A stretch of 64,000 nucleotides of DNA from Monomorium pharaonis (GCF_013373865.1 NC_050474.1:2256001-2320000); one strand, 5' to 3'. Positions 1 through 14,256 are shown, counted from the first letter of the stretch. Notes: generated by a model from the sequence alone, not told the origin. Program-made: numbers and translations.

Positions 1-27
1 CTCTCTCTCTCTCTCTCTCTCTCTCTC
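1..27. repeat. (CT)n microsatellite, cut by window edge
   Basis: An uninterrupted CT dinucleotide run begins at the first base and ends at base 27. Its true length is unknown because the window starts inside it. Three similar CT tracts occur further along (18360, 28238, 39416). Confidence 0.97.
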
Positions 28-3000
28 GTTTTTTAAGCGTAGATGTATTATTTAATTTACTCATCGAAGGTTATAATTATGAAGATGATCGTTAAGCATT
101 ACCGATATAATCATCGTTTCTAACAAATCAGATTAGAAACTATTATTAAGATAGGTATTGTCATGTGAATATATTCTTTGATATTGCTCTTTTTTCCAGT
201 TCTTACTATACTTACCGCATCGTTAACTTAATGGAGTACATCGTCGTCCTCATTAGTAGGGGTGTAACGAACAAGTGCTTGCATATATTTATCGCATAAG
301 AACTCGATATATACTTGCCTGTATTTTTACGTGACATGAAGTGATTTTCTTCACGATTTTATTATTTCACAATCTGCACAAAGTATATGTATATCATGTT
401 CATTAAAAACACATGAGCAGAATAACTATTTATAAAAATTAAATTTTTATAATAAAATTTTATTGTAACAAGATAAAATCTTGTTAAAAATAATTTGCAT
501 TGTTTTTAATTAATGTCAAATTTAAAATTTGATAAATGTTATCGCATATTATTTTATTCCAGGACAGTTAATTTTTAATTTTTAACTTTCTAAAGATTGA
601 AATGTATATATTAAAAATTTAACACATAAGACATTTTTAACTTTTCTTATTATTAAAAATATAGTATATATTAATAATGAAGCAAATATTTTGTTGCTTT
701 ATAGAATTACATTAAAATAATGAGAAATGGATACTATATTTTCTATCTTACAGCTTTGATATACTTTTTATACGATGCTTTTTATTAAATTCCGCTAATT
801 TTTTAGCGAATCTATTTGTTCAGAAGATTCTGTTTTTCAAGTAAATGTTGCAAAAATATTTACATTTTTCCTTATTTAGACTACATCGATAAAAATATCA
901 AAATATCAAAAATATTATAATTCTTTATTTCATTATATACAATATAATTCAAGAAACGGAGAAAATATTTATTTAAAAATTTTCTTTTATGTCATCAGGC
1001 ATATTTACATTATAAATTCTTTGCAAATTAAATTTGCAAGCATGAAGATACATGTTCAATATAAAAGCATACGTTGCGTTTGCTTGCTTTATTGTTTTAC
1101 ATACTTTCTTTGATGCAAAAGTTAACATCCTTTCCTATGCTTTTGAAAAGTAACACGAATTTTTCGAGTCCACGATCTTGCGCACTAATGAAAATGATTT
1201 AATAAAAAATTTAACAATGAACGAAAATGGAAACCGCAAGTTACTATAGCCGTTAAACATTTATTTGTCTGTTCGCTAATTACATAGAATTCTTTCTTTC
1301 GCTTTTATATTTTATATACGATAGATATCGTGTTCAAGCATTTTACAATCTGACGTAAGTGGACAAAATTGAAAACTTTAAACTCTGCCAATGAACGAAA
1401 TAGAAAGTGCTTTAATACATTCGTTATATACATACAAAACGCTTTCATGGTTTGAATATTCACAATGTGTCGTTCTTTTCGATGTATTGCTTATATTAGA
1501 TCGAGCAAATTATTAACATTCAATTTATTGTTTTTAATATTCTTTGCATAGGTTTAATTATGTCATACAAATTATTTTATACGCATAACACATACACACG
1601 CGCGTATGTAAATTTATTTTTTAAGTATAAATTATGCTGCAAAATATTCGGTAGAACATGGATGTTCAAATAATTTCGATTTTTATTTCAATTTTATTAA
1701 TGTTGTTTTAATTTGGATTTTCTATTTTGGAATTTCTACGTCGAACTTACATTTTATTTTCTGCTACTTTCTGCTGCCTAAATAAAATATTATAAATAAT
1801 TAAATATTATATTTAATGAAATTAACAATTAACAAAATAATACATGTTGTAGTAACAAAATTTTAATCAAAACAATGGAAAGGTACAAATTTATTCACGA
1901 TTCCGGAGCTGGTAAGTGTAACTGCTTTTGTTACTTCCGCTAGGAAATGGTGGGAAATGGACTACAGTGTAGCTGATCCGGTTGAGAAATATACGTATAC
2001 AAGATGTGTGTGTTTCTCCAGTATTACGATTTTCATTTCAAGCAAAGCATGCTTCTCAGTAACAATAGTAACTATATAAGATTAATCTCAGTTATCATGG
2101 AATTATAAATGGAGCATAGACATATAATGAAGAAAAACTTTACAATAATATTAACACAACATGGTATATTGTTACGGTCTTACATTTACGTTCTTATATC
2201 ATTTGAAACGAATATTCTTGCTTTCGCTATTTATGATCTATAATAAATGGAATTCATAAATCGCAGAGATTGCTTGTTGTACGTATAACCTGCAGCTTGT
2301 AAGTACAGTTATGCATGTTCATTTCCACTATGCAGACTTTATTAGAATGCCGTTCCTAAATCATATACCCGGTTATTATTTAAGTGCCATAAGATTATTT
2401 TGGTTTGAGAGATCGTCTTTGCGTGCCGTACTGGAAGATACTATGCGAAAATTTCTAATTGCACGTTCGGGCAACATGTTATACACGAGAGTGAACATAC
2501 CGACGTTGTACAAAATCATTGTTCTCTTCTCGACTTCCCCGTTCAATTTACTCGTAATTAAAATGACTCTCGAAAACAATATACTCATAGTACCGATAAA
2601 AAGGAAATGTCGGAGTAGAGAAACTTGTTGGTAAAATTCAAGCAAACTTTCGCGAGTGGTCTTTAACGCAGACACAAAATTTTAATCACTCACATGCTTA
2701 CTTGTTTCTGTTGCCAAATCTTCTTTGTCATGAACGTAAAGGACTCGCGGAAAATCTGTCGACAATGCAGTGAGATTCAGTTAAATGAAGGATCCACTTG
2801 ACGATTTTTACTTGGTTGGGAACTATGCTGTAATTGTGGACATAATTGTGCCTTTAGAGTTTCATGTCGCAATGCGCAAAAAATTCACATGGCAAAATTC
2901 TAGGAATATTTAAGAAAATAAAAATTTGATTTTAAAAATACATTAAATAACAACAACCGAAATATTTGTTACTAGTTCTGATTTCGGTAAAATATTGTTT

Positions 3001-4894
3001 TCAATTCGAAGCCTGTTCGTTACGAAATAAGATTTGTTTCGCTATCAATATTATAATGCATGTGTACATTGCTTTATAAATAGTATATTTAGAAGACAAA
3101 GCATTTCTACACGGATCAAACTAATGGTCCGGAGCATTCAGTGAAACTGCATATTTTTCACTGTCTCGTCGCCTTTTCAAGCGAGTGCACCCTCTAGTTA
3201 TTTTGGCGAGTGATATTTTTATCAAAGCATGTTTTGTACTCTTTCTCTAGACTTTCCACGATGTCTCATATTTTTCGCGAAAATTTCTTTCGTCAGCAAT
3301 ATACGTAACAACATTTGTGTAGAAGATAATAAGTCTAGAAGATAATAAATCTTGATGAAACGCGACACGTTATAATATTTGTTGACGCATATTTATTTTT
3401 TACTAATTAATTTAAGAGTTTTTATAAATATATTACATAATCTAAATTAATCCAAAATATATAGGAGCTATTTATTATCAACGTGATTGCCACTATATAG
3501 ATTTGCGTACGATATAGCGCGCGATTGCCTTCGGGTTTTAGTTTATTGAAAGACGATGATGCGTCAAAGTGCATTCGCGTGTATATCGAGCTTGTATCTT
3601 CGGTTGACTATTCGAGCATCTAAAGTCTACCGCAGTAAGGCATATCCATACTCGAAGGAGCAGAATATTCCTACCCACTTTTGTAAGCACCCAAGAAATC
3701 ACTAACGAAGAAACTCAGTAAACGGCTTCTCGATTTCAATGGGAATAGCGAATTTGCAGAGACTCTCTACATTTTGCATTTGCCTGAAAATGTCTGATGT
3801 AGACAGTTTTCGTAAACCAGTTAATTTTTTTTTTTAGTTGAACACGTATAAAGAAGTACTATGAAAAGAGGGATGCTGAATGATTGCATTAATCATTCTG
3901 ATGAAAAATTTTATTTTAAAATTTATTATTGCTTAATCTGTGTCCGCAAGATAGCATAAACAAGATGATCTTTGTTCGTAAAAAAAAATATATAGAGATT
4001 ATATTGTAAGAATAATAAATCGAACTATTAATTCTCAAGATTACCCGGATTCAATTTTTGGATAATACCAGGTGCGGATGACGTAAAAGCAGTTTCTACT
4101 CGTCGCTGTAATATGGCGAGAACTCGCTTTTAGTCGACGCAACGTGACGCGACGCGTGGATATATACGTGCATCGTAGTGGAAGAGGTATTGTTCATCGG
4201 ACGAGACACGCCAAGCCGCACCATTTATAGGTTCAGTGTTCCCTAATGTAACAGCTTGTTACTTGCGACTTAGCGTAATGCTTCATCCACTATGAACTTT
4301 CTCTCTTCGGAGGAGTTTCTAAGCACACGCACTCGTGCTAACATTTCTTTTCTAATAATTCTCCTACCCATCATGAAGATCATCTGCATTATTGTTCCGA
4401 CGAATTTGTCCGGTGAACAGTACACTTTTTCTACTACGATAATTATCTAATTTTGTTAACTCATCAGGGCAGCATCGTAGAAGAAAGTATAGGACTCTAG
4501 AAATTATCATATCTATCTAATAATAAGCTGAAAAAATTATATCTTACATAGCTACTGTAATAATTCAATGCTACTATTTAATAATTAATACTTCTCCTGG
4601 CAACTATCTAATATGTATCTGAACACTATGTGTACCATCTTTTTATTAATTTTTATTAATTCAATATATAGGAGTTGTTTTGTAATACACATTATTAGTA
4701 TTGAAAATCTAGTTCACATTATGTATGTATATAACATATATACAGTTTATAGTATAGATTTTCAATTACTATACAGATTTTTTAAATAAAATGCGGTGAC
4801 CTCATTCTAAATCTGTTGGCCATTCCAAAACTGCTAATAATTAAAGTAGCTAGATTATATATTTTTGAACAAATCTGCTGTAATTTTTTTTTTA
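28..4894. other. Gene-free AT-rich stretch
   Basis: Mostly AT-rich sequence with dense stops in all frames. GC-richer patches lie at about 3490-3780 and 4060-4340. The first contains a 49-codon ATG-started + frame (3556-3705) with no recognisable motif, and I do not call it a gene. A short inverted repeat (9-bp arms around one base) lies at 1021-1039. No RNA gene or promoter could be supported. Confidence 0.6.
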
Positions 4895-5352
4895 TACACT
4901 GAGAGAAAAATGTCGAAATATTGAGAACCAAATATTTCTTGTGTTTAAAATTTATTTGTAAAAACAAAATATACATTTCTGCGAAATATTCTGTGAAATA
5001 TACTTCTAAAATATATTTATATAAAATATACCCAATTTAAAGAGATAACATTCAGTATGCGTAAAAATAAATAATTTATTCGCTAGAAATAAAACATTTA
5101 ATTCGCCCTATTTAAATAAACCATTTATTAGAGAAAAATGCTTAAAATTTTTTAATGGGAAATGGCGTATATTTTACTTCAAATTTTATACTTGAGAAAT
5201 AAACCAATTAATAAGAAAAATAAAATGCATTTTATAGAAATATATATGTATTTTGTTTTCTTAAATAAATTTTTCTATAACAAATAAATATCAAAGAAAA
5301 CATCATATAAAATATTTGGTTTTCAATACTTAGACATTTTTCTCTCAGTGTA
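4895..5352. mobile_element. MITE, Tc1/mariner-type, TIR starts CACTGAGAGAAAAATGTC
   Basis: The element runs from 4897 to 5350 (454 bp) and is flanked by TA on both sides (4895-4896 and 5351-5352), the target duplication typical of Tc1/mariner elements. The terminal 18 bases, CACTGAGAGAAAAATGTC, are repeated inverted at the right end. Similarity continues inward with mismatches for roughly 100 bp or more; for example both arms read ACCAAATATTT and AAAACAAAATA at matching depths. The interior is AT-rich with no transposase, so this is a non-autonomous copy. The diverged arms suggest an old insertion. The first bases of the TIR match the hairpin element at 46487, differing at the fourth base (CACTGAGAGAA versus CACGGAGAGAA). 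Confidence 0.85.
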
Positions 5353-8300
5353 GCAACTAAGCAGCAGTTATATTACGAAAACGAATATATAGTCAGCAAA
5401 TAATCAATTATTAGAGTCAGAAAACAATTTAATTGGTATTATAGTTATTGATTAAATTTATTTCTACTTAGATATTATTTCGGTTTATGAAATGTGAAAT
5501 AATTGTTTAAATGCGATAAGAAATGTTGAGAAATAGAGCGAATTCATAGCACAGCGAAAATGCACACTAATTATCTCAAAAAAAAGCAACGCGTCGAAAT
5601 TCTGTATCTGCAAGCTTTTATTTTTCATGAAAATACGTTCTCTCGTAGCCATTCAAAATATTGCTTTTTCTCTTTTAAAATATAAAATATAAAACCTTCC
5701 GGTTCCGCGGTTTTTTCTCTTTTCTTATAATAATTCTTCAAGAAGTTTATAATCCTCTTAAATCCAGAAATTGTTCTGTGGAAAATTACGGATTATCTGG
5801 ATTCCTTTTGAATACAAGTAACTGACAACCGTGTAACTATCAAGATCACCATAACTATAGATCCTATATCTATATATATAATTAATTCCCACGCGATTTC
5901 TACGTAAAATATTCTCGCGGTCGCAAATTTCTTCCCATCCGGTTTATTATCTCAGTGCGCGTTAATTTAGAGTCGGAAACGCAAGTCATCGAGTAACCTC
6001 GGTTAATTACGAGTTCTTTAAGCAGTTAAGATAGATTTCGCTCCGTCAGTCTACGTCAAATTACTGTCTTTAATTGTCAACGGTTCGCAGAGAATTTGTG
6101 AGAAACTCGTTAACATACATTTTATTGACGCGAACTATTAGCGCGCGTAAGCAACGTCGCGCATTACTCACATCTGACTAGAATGCGTCGCGGCGGTATG
6201 CAAATGTTCCAGCTATGAATTAACGATTTGCACGTAGCGCTGAGAGCTACGAGCGCACATATCCGCATAGTAAAATGTCGAAGTGCACATAACGTCGAAT
6301 TCAGTTCGACACGCCACGTTTTCACGCGCCACGCTTGCGTTTGCCGCTGTCGCATCCCTTCCGTAGTGCACTCTAACGACCGCATGTCATCAGAGTAAAT
6401 AGTTATAGCAGTGAACTGTTTCGATTGAAAGATCAATCGTCGTTTGACGATTGTTAATTCAATATTAATGGCTATGCAAAGCTTCTCGATAGTCTTCGAT
6501 TCGACGATATATTCAACCGAAACAGAGCTGTAATCAGACTAAACGTTTTGGTCTTCTGTTGCTATATGTATACATACAATATGATTATGTTAATTGAATG
6601 CCAAATGGAAATGCGGGGTAGAATACTTTTTGCACGCCAACGCTGGACGCGTTGATACGGCATATCAATTGCAAACAGATATCACCGTTTTCCGATACCG
6701 CAAATCTAAATAAAATTGTACTTGATGCAAAATATCCTATCACGTGCATACGCGTATCAACCAGTTTTTGGGTATTACGTAGGTAGCCGGTAGAAAAATC
6801 ACGATAGAATTAATTTCTCTCTTTCGCTAAAATAAACTGTTCTTTTTCTTTTTTCCCTGAGCCAATCTGACATCGAACGAAGAGAGCAGAAATATGCCGG
6901 TCCAGAATGAAACGCTTCGATTCAATTATCCAAACAGAACCTCAGACCACGAAATTAAAAAAAGTTAGTCGAATTAAAAAAAAACGAAATCAGATTTCTT
7001 TTAATAAGGTATTCTATTGTGAGTTTGTTATAATTTTGCGTGTCAATTTTAACTGGCCGAGCTAGATAATCAACTCAAATCAATTTAAATTTTCGGATTT
7101 TATTACTGCTGCATTTTTTGCAAGTATTAATTTTTTGTTTTAAAAAATAGCTTCACGATCTGTGTGTTGAAGTCGTTGAATGAATTATTGATGCGTGCAC
7201 TGCTATTCTCACTGGTGCATTTGTATTATAATACGTGGCACAGATACAATGACATGTTAGTAGATCGGCTAAGTTATAGACTCAAACCAGAAATCAGAAG
7301 ATTAGTACGTTGTTGTCTAACGCGTTCGATTTAGAATTACGAGCATCCGGTGTCTCGAGTATACCTTGTCCAATTATGAGTAATGAGGCCGACCTATGCC
7401 CTAACGCTGAAGCACGTATCAAATATGATGGAATTTCGCAGCACAACCGAAGCACGAAAGACAGTGAAACGTAATATGAAATTTTTTAAGCATAGATAAC
7501 TTGTCAAGTAACTCTTTTATAAATAAATAAAATATAAATTCCAAAATTTTTTCGACATTCAACAATCTCGCTAATCAATATTAAACTATACCTTTTTTGA
7601 ACAAGACGGTTTAACTCTAAATATTAAAATAGAAAAAAAACTATTGAAAAAAATACTTAATATTTGAGCAAATGCATTGTTTGAATTAATAAAATAAAAA
7701 TTACAATCTATAATCAACAAATAAACGAGATAGCGATAACGAAAACACAGATAGGAGAAAGGATATAAAAATTCACGTGTAACGGGATTAATAAAATATA
7801 CTATATGTGTATAAGGCCGAAGTCACCATGTCGCTAAAATAATGCACAATGAACATGCAATTTGAATAATATTAAAATGCAGTGTGAGCGTAATAGCATA
7901 ACCCACTCCGATTTATACACAATTAAACTCATTGCTAAACAGGCCAATTTAATATGCGATCACGATGTTATCACAATGCAATAATGCGTTATAATAACAT
8001 CGCATTTAATAAAAATGATAAAAAAAATATTCGAGGTAAAAATACATTTAAGGCAAGAATTAATCGGCTTTTACAATTCTACATCACTGGCCTAACAACC
8101 TAAAAGCAAAGCCAGCTTAATTATCCAACAAGTACATAGATGCTATTCCCGAAGGACGAGAAACTCTTGTGTATACTGGTGACTCAAAAGGTAGAGTCAT
8201 CCGGCGAAGGGGTTGTTAAACACGATGTCTGGGACGGAAAATGTAAATGTACTCTTCTCGAATTCGCTTTCGAATTACAGTGCGAATGAAGCTTTTAAGA

Positions 8301-10593
8301 CAGTCACCTCGGTAATTTACGATATTTTAAAAAAAACATCTTTTAAAAATTACGTTAAAAAATAATATAAAAACATAACAATTTTTACTTATAAGCAAGT
8401 ATTAAATGTTTTATATTTCTGTTTCCAGAAAAGTTAATGTTTCTATCTTTAATAAATTAAAAAAGATAAATTGCCACATTTTTTATGGTAATATAAATTT
8501 ATTTTTTTTTTTTTACTTAAAAAATTTATAAGAAAAGTTTTTAACTTCTTAAACTTATAGCATCATTTCTCTTGAGAACAAGAGAATTTATTACATGACA
8601 TGGATCTTAGTCATGAATACATTTCATAAAATAACAAACATGTTGGTATTTAATATAATTTAATATAACGACCGGACACTGACACGGCTCTAGCAATATG
8701 TAATTACCAGTTGCGGTTAATAATAAGAATGGCGTGCAAAGTGTCGCGTTATCACACACATTTTATATCCTGATATAATTAGTCTGTAATTAAATATGAC
8801 TTTACTATGAACGCGTACGCCGTAATTAACTGTTTTCATGAATGTCGTGTGAGTGTAACAAAGAAAAAACGAAAACCTAACGCACATAAAAAATTTTATT
8901 GAAATTAAAAAAAAATTATATAATTGCATATTTTTTTATAAGGAGACATTTAAAAAAATTATCTTATTAAGTCTCTACTTAAAATTGACAAGAAGAATAA
9001 AGGATTGGATGCGCATAATAAGTATTTTTTTAAGTATTATTTTAAATACTGCTGTATAATTTAGATTTTATAATTTTGTGCTGCACATTAAAATTCAGTA
9101 ATAAAGCAATTAATATCTCTCCGTTGCGCATCGTATCAATGACTGTCAAACTTATTGTAACTATTTCTTATTTTGAAATTAAAGTAATATATCTTTGACA
9201 AAATGCATTAGAGATATATTTAAATATAATATCTCATAAATATATTATCTGAAAATGAATTGGCTATGATAGATTAATATTATTTAATGCCTGTATTGTA
9301 TATGTGAAATCATTTGTCAATTTATTATGCATCCGAACAATAATGAGATCACAAAGAGCTAGTTTCATCGATACATTATTTATTGACAGTATTTAATATT
9401 TTATTTTTAGTATTTCAACAAAATAATTATGGAATTATCAATTATGTAAATTATATAACATAAAATTGCATAAAAATATATCTAAAATAAGAGGAAATAT
9501 TTCACAGATGGCTTAAAATTATAGGTCATTAAAATAATAGATAATAAAAGGTAAATAAAAAAACAACAAACATAATATTTTATTGTTAATATTTATTTTT
9601 TAACTTTTACTGTCAAATATATTGTAATAAGCATTTATAATTTTTTGTTTATATAAAAATATTATATAAGAGATAAAAAGATAAAAGTAAAATGAAACTT
9701 TTACATAATTTTTTCATGATGTTTATATACTATACATTAGGTAATATCTGTGAAATGGAAAAGAATGAAATATTAACTGTGTATACTTAATTATCTTTTT
9801 TTTCTATCCCAAATATATTTGTAATGGAATTGGAGTCGGCACTTGACCTCTTTTATATCTGTTTGATTAAAATATTATATAAGAAAAGAAATCTATACTT
9901 ATATATATAGAAATTTTTTCAACTTCCATGTCATATTATGAATAAAAAGACATAATATATTCCATCACAATACAGTCTAATTAAAAACACTAATTGTATT
10001 TATGTATATAATTTAATTCAATTTTTTATTTTATTTTGTTAATAATTTTCTAAGCCATTTTATATTTATTGATAATTCGAGTTTACATTATTTGAAACAT
10101 AATAAAACGCCCATGGAACTCAATAAATATTTTGTCACGAAATTATATATTGCCAGGATTCCTGACTACGCGTCGTTTACTTATATCTCACTATATAAAC
10201 ATACTCGCCCCATGAATGCGAGTGTCATCTGCAGTTGTTGCTGCAACTCGGCACGAATATGCATCTCCGATCGCGTCGACGCCTATTATACACGAAATAT
10301 AAATAGCATTTTATGTATACGCTACTGGCCAAGTTTCTCGGCAGTTTTCAAAGTTTCCTTCCATTAAGCTGCGTAAAACTAAATAGGAATGAAATCCACC
10401 TCACGTAGAAATCGCATTTATTATCACGCATGCTCAGCATGGAGCCCTTTAATACAGTTATAACTATACGCATTTTATTTCTCGGGATGTTCACCCCGCG
10501 TATCTGATGTAGTCGTAAACCAAATTTTTTTGCTGTCTATAGTTTTAATCCAATTTTAATTTCACATCGAATGTGGTAGAAAGTGACACCACA

Positions 10594-10613
10594 GATATAT
10601 ATATATATATATA
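10594..10613. repeat. (AT)n microsatellite
   Basis: A short run of alternating A and T, about ten dinucleotides, bounded by GAG on the right. Confidence 0.9.
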
Positions 10614-10821
10614 GAGATGCAATTACACTTTTAAAATTAGGAGCGAACGAAGTTAAAATTGGACTTGGGAATAACCGTATTAATTCCCAATAAATTACAA
10701 TTTTCACCTCTCAATACAGTAATTGCTATAACTCAAATTGTCAATTTATATTAAGACACGTGACATATAAAAAAGTGCAATTTTTATCACGACTGAACTT
10801 TTAACATAATACGAAATAATC

Positions 10822-10841
10822 CTAGATTTTATAAAATCTAG
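10822..10841. repeat. 20-bp perfect palindrome
   Basis: CTAGATTTTATAAAATCTAG equals its own reverse complement. It stands alone in AT-rich sequence with no longer inverted arms, so it may be chance or a protein-binding dyad. Confidence 0.8.
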
Positions 10842-13383
10842 ATACTTGAAATGGATACTCTATTTTTATACTTTACTTCATTTTTTAATCATATAACTAG
10901 AAACCAATCCTTTGGCAATAAATCAACGGTGTGAATTTGCAGAGATTAAAGAAATGGGTCAATTATCGAGATTAATACTTTGAGACGATTCGAATGTGGA
11001 GGAATCTTGGTTGACATACTGATTTATTGCAGTACCAACTAAGAATTCTAAAAACGATTTAATACCCGAAATATCAATGTCAGCTGTAAATCTTTCTTTA
11101 CCGAATGGACGAAATTGCAGATTCCTTCAGATCAATGTTACTCGGTGCAGCCATTTTCACACAGTCCAGAAATCGTAGCCATTATTAAATTCTCTATGTG
11201 CAAATGAAAAGAACATAGTCTATCGTCCAATTTGTAAGATAAAAATAGTAATTTCTAATATCAAATTTTTTTAGTTAATATTAAAACTAGAAGCCTTACA
11301 ACCGCATTGTTGCGCTTGTATTGAAATACCTAGAAATTGTAGATTTATTAATAAAAAGAGAGGGATAATATAACATAATTTCTCTATTTGCGGTCAATCC
11401 CTCTGTGCTATCGGAAACGCCTGGTCAATTGTGCGAGGTCAATGTCTCGAGAGGAGGGAATTGTAACGGTGACATATCGTCTCACTGCAGTACATCCGCA
11501 GTGAACCGTTGTACATCACACAGTTGGGGGTTTACAATCTTGGAACTTTCCTCGCATTATGTTGCATATGCATGCATGCGAATACGGATCAGTGATTGCT
11601 TTCTGATCTCGAAGTGAAATAGCATTGAATCGAATTTCTTTATCATTTAACTGCGACTATTTGAAATACAATGCTTTTCACGTCTCTCTCGTTGTACGAT
11701 TATAAAAATCATTTGTTGATAGAATAAAATTAATATTTATTATTAATAAGGGAATAAAAAGTAATACAAAAGTTATTATGCTATTAATAATTATTTATAA
11801 TTTTATAAATTTATAAATTATAGATTTATTATACTTACAAAAATTTAATTCCTTTGCCAAATTAAAATCGCATTAAAATGCTGTTGAGCCTTGTACTAAA
11901 ATACTGCTGATCAAATAGCTTGTTAAAATAATATTGGCACGAAATATTACTCTCGCTTGAAAGAGATTAATATTCGCGTTTCCTTAGAATGTGTCTAAAA
12001 TTATCTTCATTCAGATTCTTGCACTTCAAACTTCCAAGATCACCATGTACAGGGTTAGTATAATCTTACAAGCGAAGCAATTAAATCACTTCATATGAAC
12101 ATCTGGTACATGAGTGTGAATTTATGTTATACATAAGAATGTATTGCTGTTGCACTACGTGCTTTTATTATCGTGTGATACTGTCAATTAATCGTAATCT
12201 CTCTGCTTTATTACTATTAAATTATTAATTATACAAAAAGAACATTGAGAATTTTTATATAAAAATACTTTTTGAAAGCTTGATACCACATTTACGTTTC
12301 TTCATTGTTACACCTAATCTGCACGTTCGTTCACTCTTGAACAAATCGTGGCAATATCTCGCGCGATTAGCTGACGGTTTCCACTAATTCAATTAGGTTC
12401 TTATGAGACTCAAGCCGGAGCCATTTGTTATTACAGAGCAGAAAAGGCGGATCTCTCGGGATAGATTTCCCGAGTGCACAGCCCGTTAGGCGCCACTCTG
12501 TTTGGCAAAGTTTCAACCCCTTAAACGGATTGAGAAAAAACTTTTCTGCCATATTGCATTAAAGAAGTGACTCCGTGATAAATTTATTTTGTCTAGAAAT
12601 TTATTATTATGAATATCAAAACGATAAGAGAATTTTGTTCGAAAATTTTCCAAGTTGGTCCAGAATGTTCTTTCGTGTGTTACAGGAAACTCATTTCAAA
12701 TTATTACTCGTACGTGAATATGTAACATAATCAACAAATTAGAAGAATTGAGATTTGCTAAATAAAAATAATTTGTGCAAATAACAGATTAATAAATATA
12801 TGGATGTGTGTATAAGTATGTAATACATTAATACAACGCTGAATTTATTATATGGATATTAAACTGCCATAGGCATTATTTCAATTGCGTATGCAGTATA
12901 TGTCAATATAATATATTACATAAATTTAAAGGCTAAAGTGTTTTTGAGTTTTATATTTCAATGCAGTATTTCGCACATTAATTTAAACCAGCCGGTTTAG
13001 ATAATGTTAATGTGATTAGTGGCGAAACAAATTTTACTATCTTTAACCAGTCGTTGCTTTACGTTGCTTACGTCGATGATACTAAATGATTGTGATGCGA
13101 ACGATCGCGGCGTGAATTCTCAACATGCACATGCTTTATCGTTCCGATACTTCTCGCCAACTCGTTTATTTATTTAAGCGCATCGCGCAAACGGGCCGCG
13201 ATAACTTCGAGGGCGTTTTCATATTTACGCACATAAATCCTCACTTTCCCTTCCCTTGGTATGTAACATTTTTGATGTCGTGGGCTTGCACCAGACGCGC
13301 TTTATGTACGAGCTTTACGTGACTGCTGCTGCAAGGATTCTCTTCAAAATACAGGATTTTCCGACAGTGCCGAATAGCGCGTG

Positions 13384-13658
13384 TTAAGTTAATCTCTGCA
13401 TATTAAAATTTGGTAGTTCTGATATGAGTTTTCGTTTTATTTTGAAGAGAGAAAATTTAAAAAATGGGGTGCAAACCTCCCATCAAAATTTCAGATTAAA
13501 TAGTTCTGAATGGTTCTGTTAATCAACAGAACCTGGAATTTAAGTTCTGTTAATCAACAGAACTTTTTTCTAAACTACAGAGAACTCTTTATCTTCTTAA
13601 AATGAAACGGGAACTCATATCAGAATTACCAAATTTTAATTTGTGTGGGGTAACTTAA
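13384..13658. mobile_element. TTAA-flanked MITE (piggyBac-type target site) with two internal stem-loops
   Basis: The 267-bp element (13388-13654) is bounded on each side by TTAA (13384-13387 and 13655-13658), the target duplication of piggyBac-type transposition. The left arm beginning GTTAATCTC and the inverted right arm beginning GTTACCCCA stay alignable for about 62 bp. They share stretches such as ATTAAAATTTGGTA and TTCTGATATGAGTT, with scattered mismatches. The centre holds two stem-loops built on the same 20-base core, GTTCTGTTAATCAACAGAAC, at 13512-13533 (9-bp stem) and 13542-13565 (10-bp stem). No coding capacity is present, so it is non-autonomous. The superfamily call rests on the target site alone; the ends are not canonical piggyBac ends. 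Confidence 0.8.
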
Positions 13659-13925
13659 TACACATTGCCAGATGTTTCAACTGTGGATAGTAAGACCAAA
13701 CCTAGAAAAGCTGGGAAAAAATATTTCAATGTCAGGCATTAGCCTGAAGTAAATTTTATTAAAAGTTAATACATTTTAGAGAACCAATCGAATATACAAG
13801 TAACTTAATTTTTATTGATATAACGTAAGCGTGTCAATTTTATGTACAATTGTGCTCTTTATCCATTTCTCTATGCGCTATATTGGCTGCACTGGATCTA
13901 AGGTCTGGATCTCACTGACCTTCAT

Positions 13926-14256
13926 TTAAGTTTTAGTATTAAAAACGATGTTACACGAACAACAACGGATAGATTTCAAAACAAAGCAAAAGAATTGAAA
14001 GAAACTAAGAATGGATCTGTGGAGGAAAAAGGGGTTAAAACCACGCATCTTGTGTGCTACGTAGTTGTCGTGCTGCTGTGATTTGTTGCAGTCCTCTGGA
14101 GGACGATTGTACTCCATCTTGATGAATAATTCATCAGTCAAGCACACACCGAAACCGTGCAAGTTCCGCGATTGGACTATCCAGTAACGTGTCCCAAAAT
14201 GTTTCAATAAATCCTCCCCTGCCGTCGTTACCGGGCATTACTGGCGTTGCTGCCAT
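13926..14256 (-). pseudogene. Coding-like fragment in two overlapping minus frames, possible broken gene or retroelement remnant
   Basis: On the minus strand an ATG at 14256 in a fair context (gaacaATGG) opens a 40-codon frame to two consecutive TGAs at 14134-14136 and 14131-14133. A second frame, offset by one base and open from 14207 to 13926, overlaps it. The first starts MAATPVMPGNDGRGGFIETF. The second contains TRYWIVQSRNL, reminiscent of the xRYWIxxxR pattern in BEL/Pao-type integrase zinc-binding regions, and later HDNYVAHK. The fragment is unrecognised. The layout would fit a frameshifted remnant, but both similarities are short enough to be accidental. Alternatives are a non-coding GC patch or a short host exon. 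Confidence 0.2.

Larger units (their letters stand above)
5353..13383. other. Gene-free AT-rich stretch
   Basis: No supportable gene. A CpG-richer patch lies at about 6130-6450. An ATG-started 46-codon + frame at 8225-8365 begins MSGTENVNVLFSN and carries a possible donor (TCG|GTAATT) 29 codons in, but nothing confirms it. A 61-codon minus frame lies at 12367-12552. Local symmetries include a 20-bp perfect palindrome at 10822-10841 and a (TA)n run at 10594-10613. The rest is AT-rich with poly-A and poly-T tracts. Confidence 0.55.

Noticed and set aside
4782..4976. Minus 64-codon frame
   Set aside because: It crosses the left end and TIR of the MITE at 4895 and has no motif.
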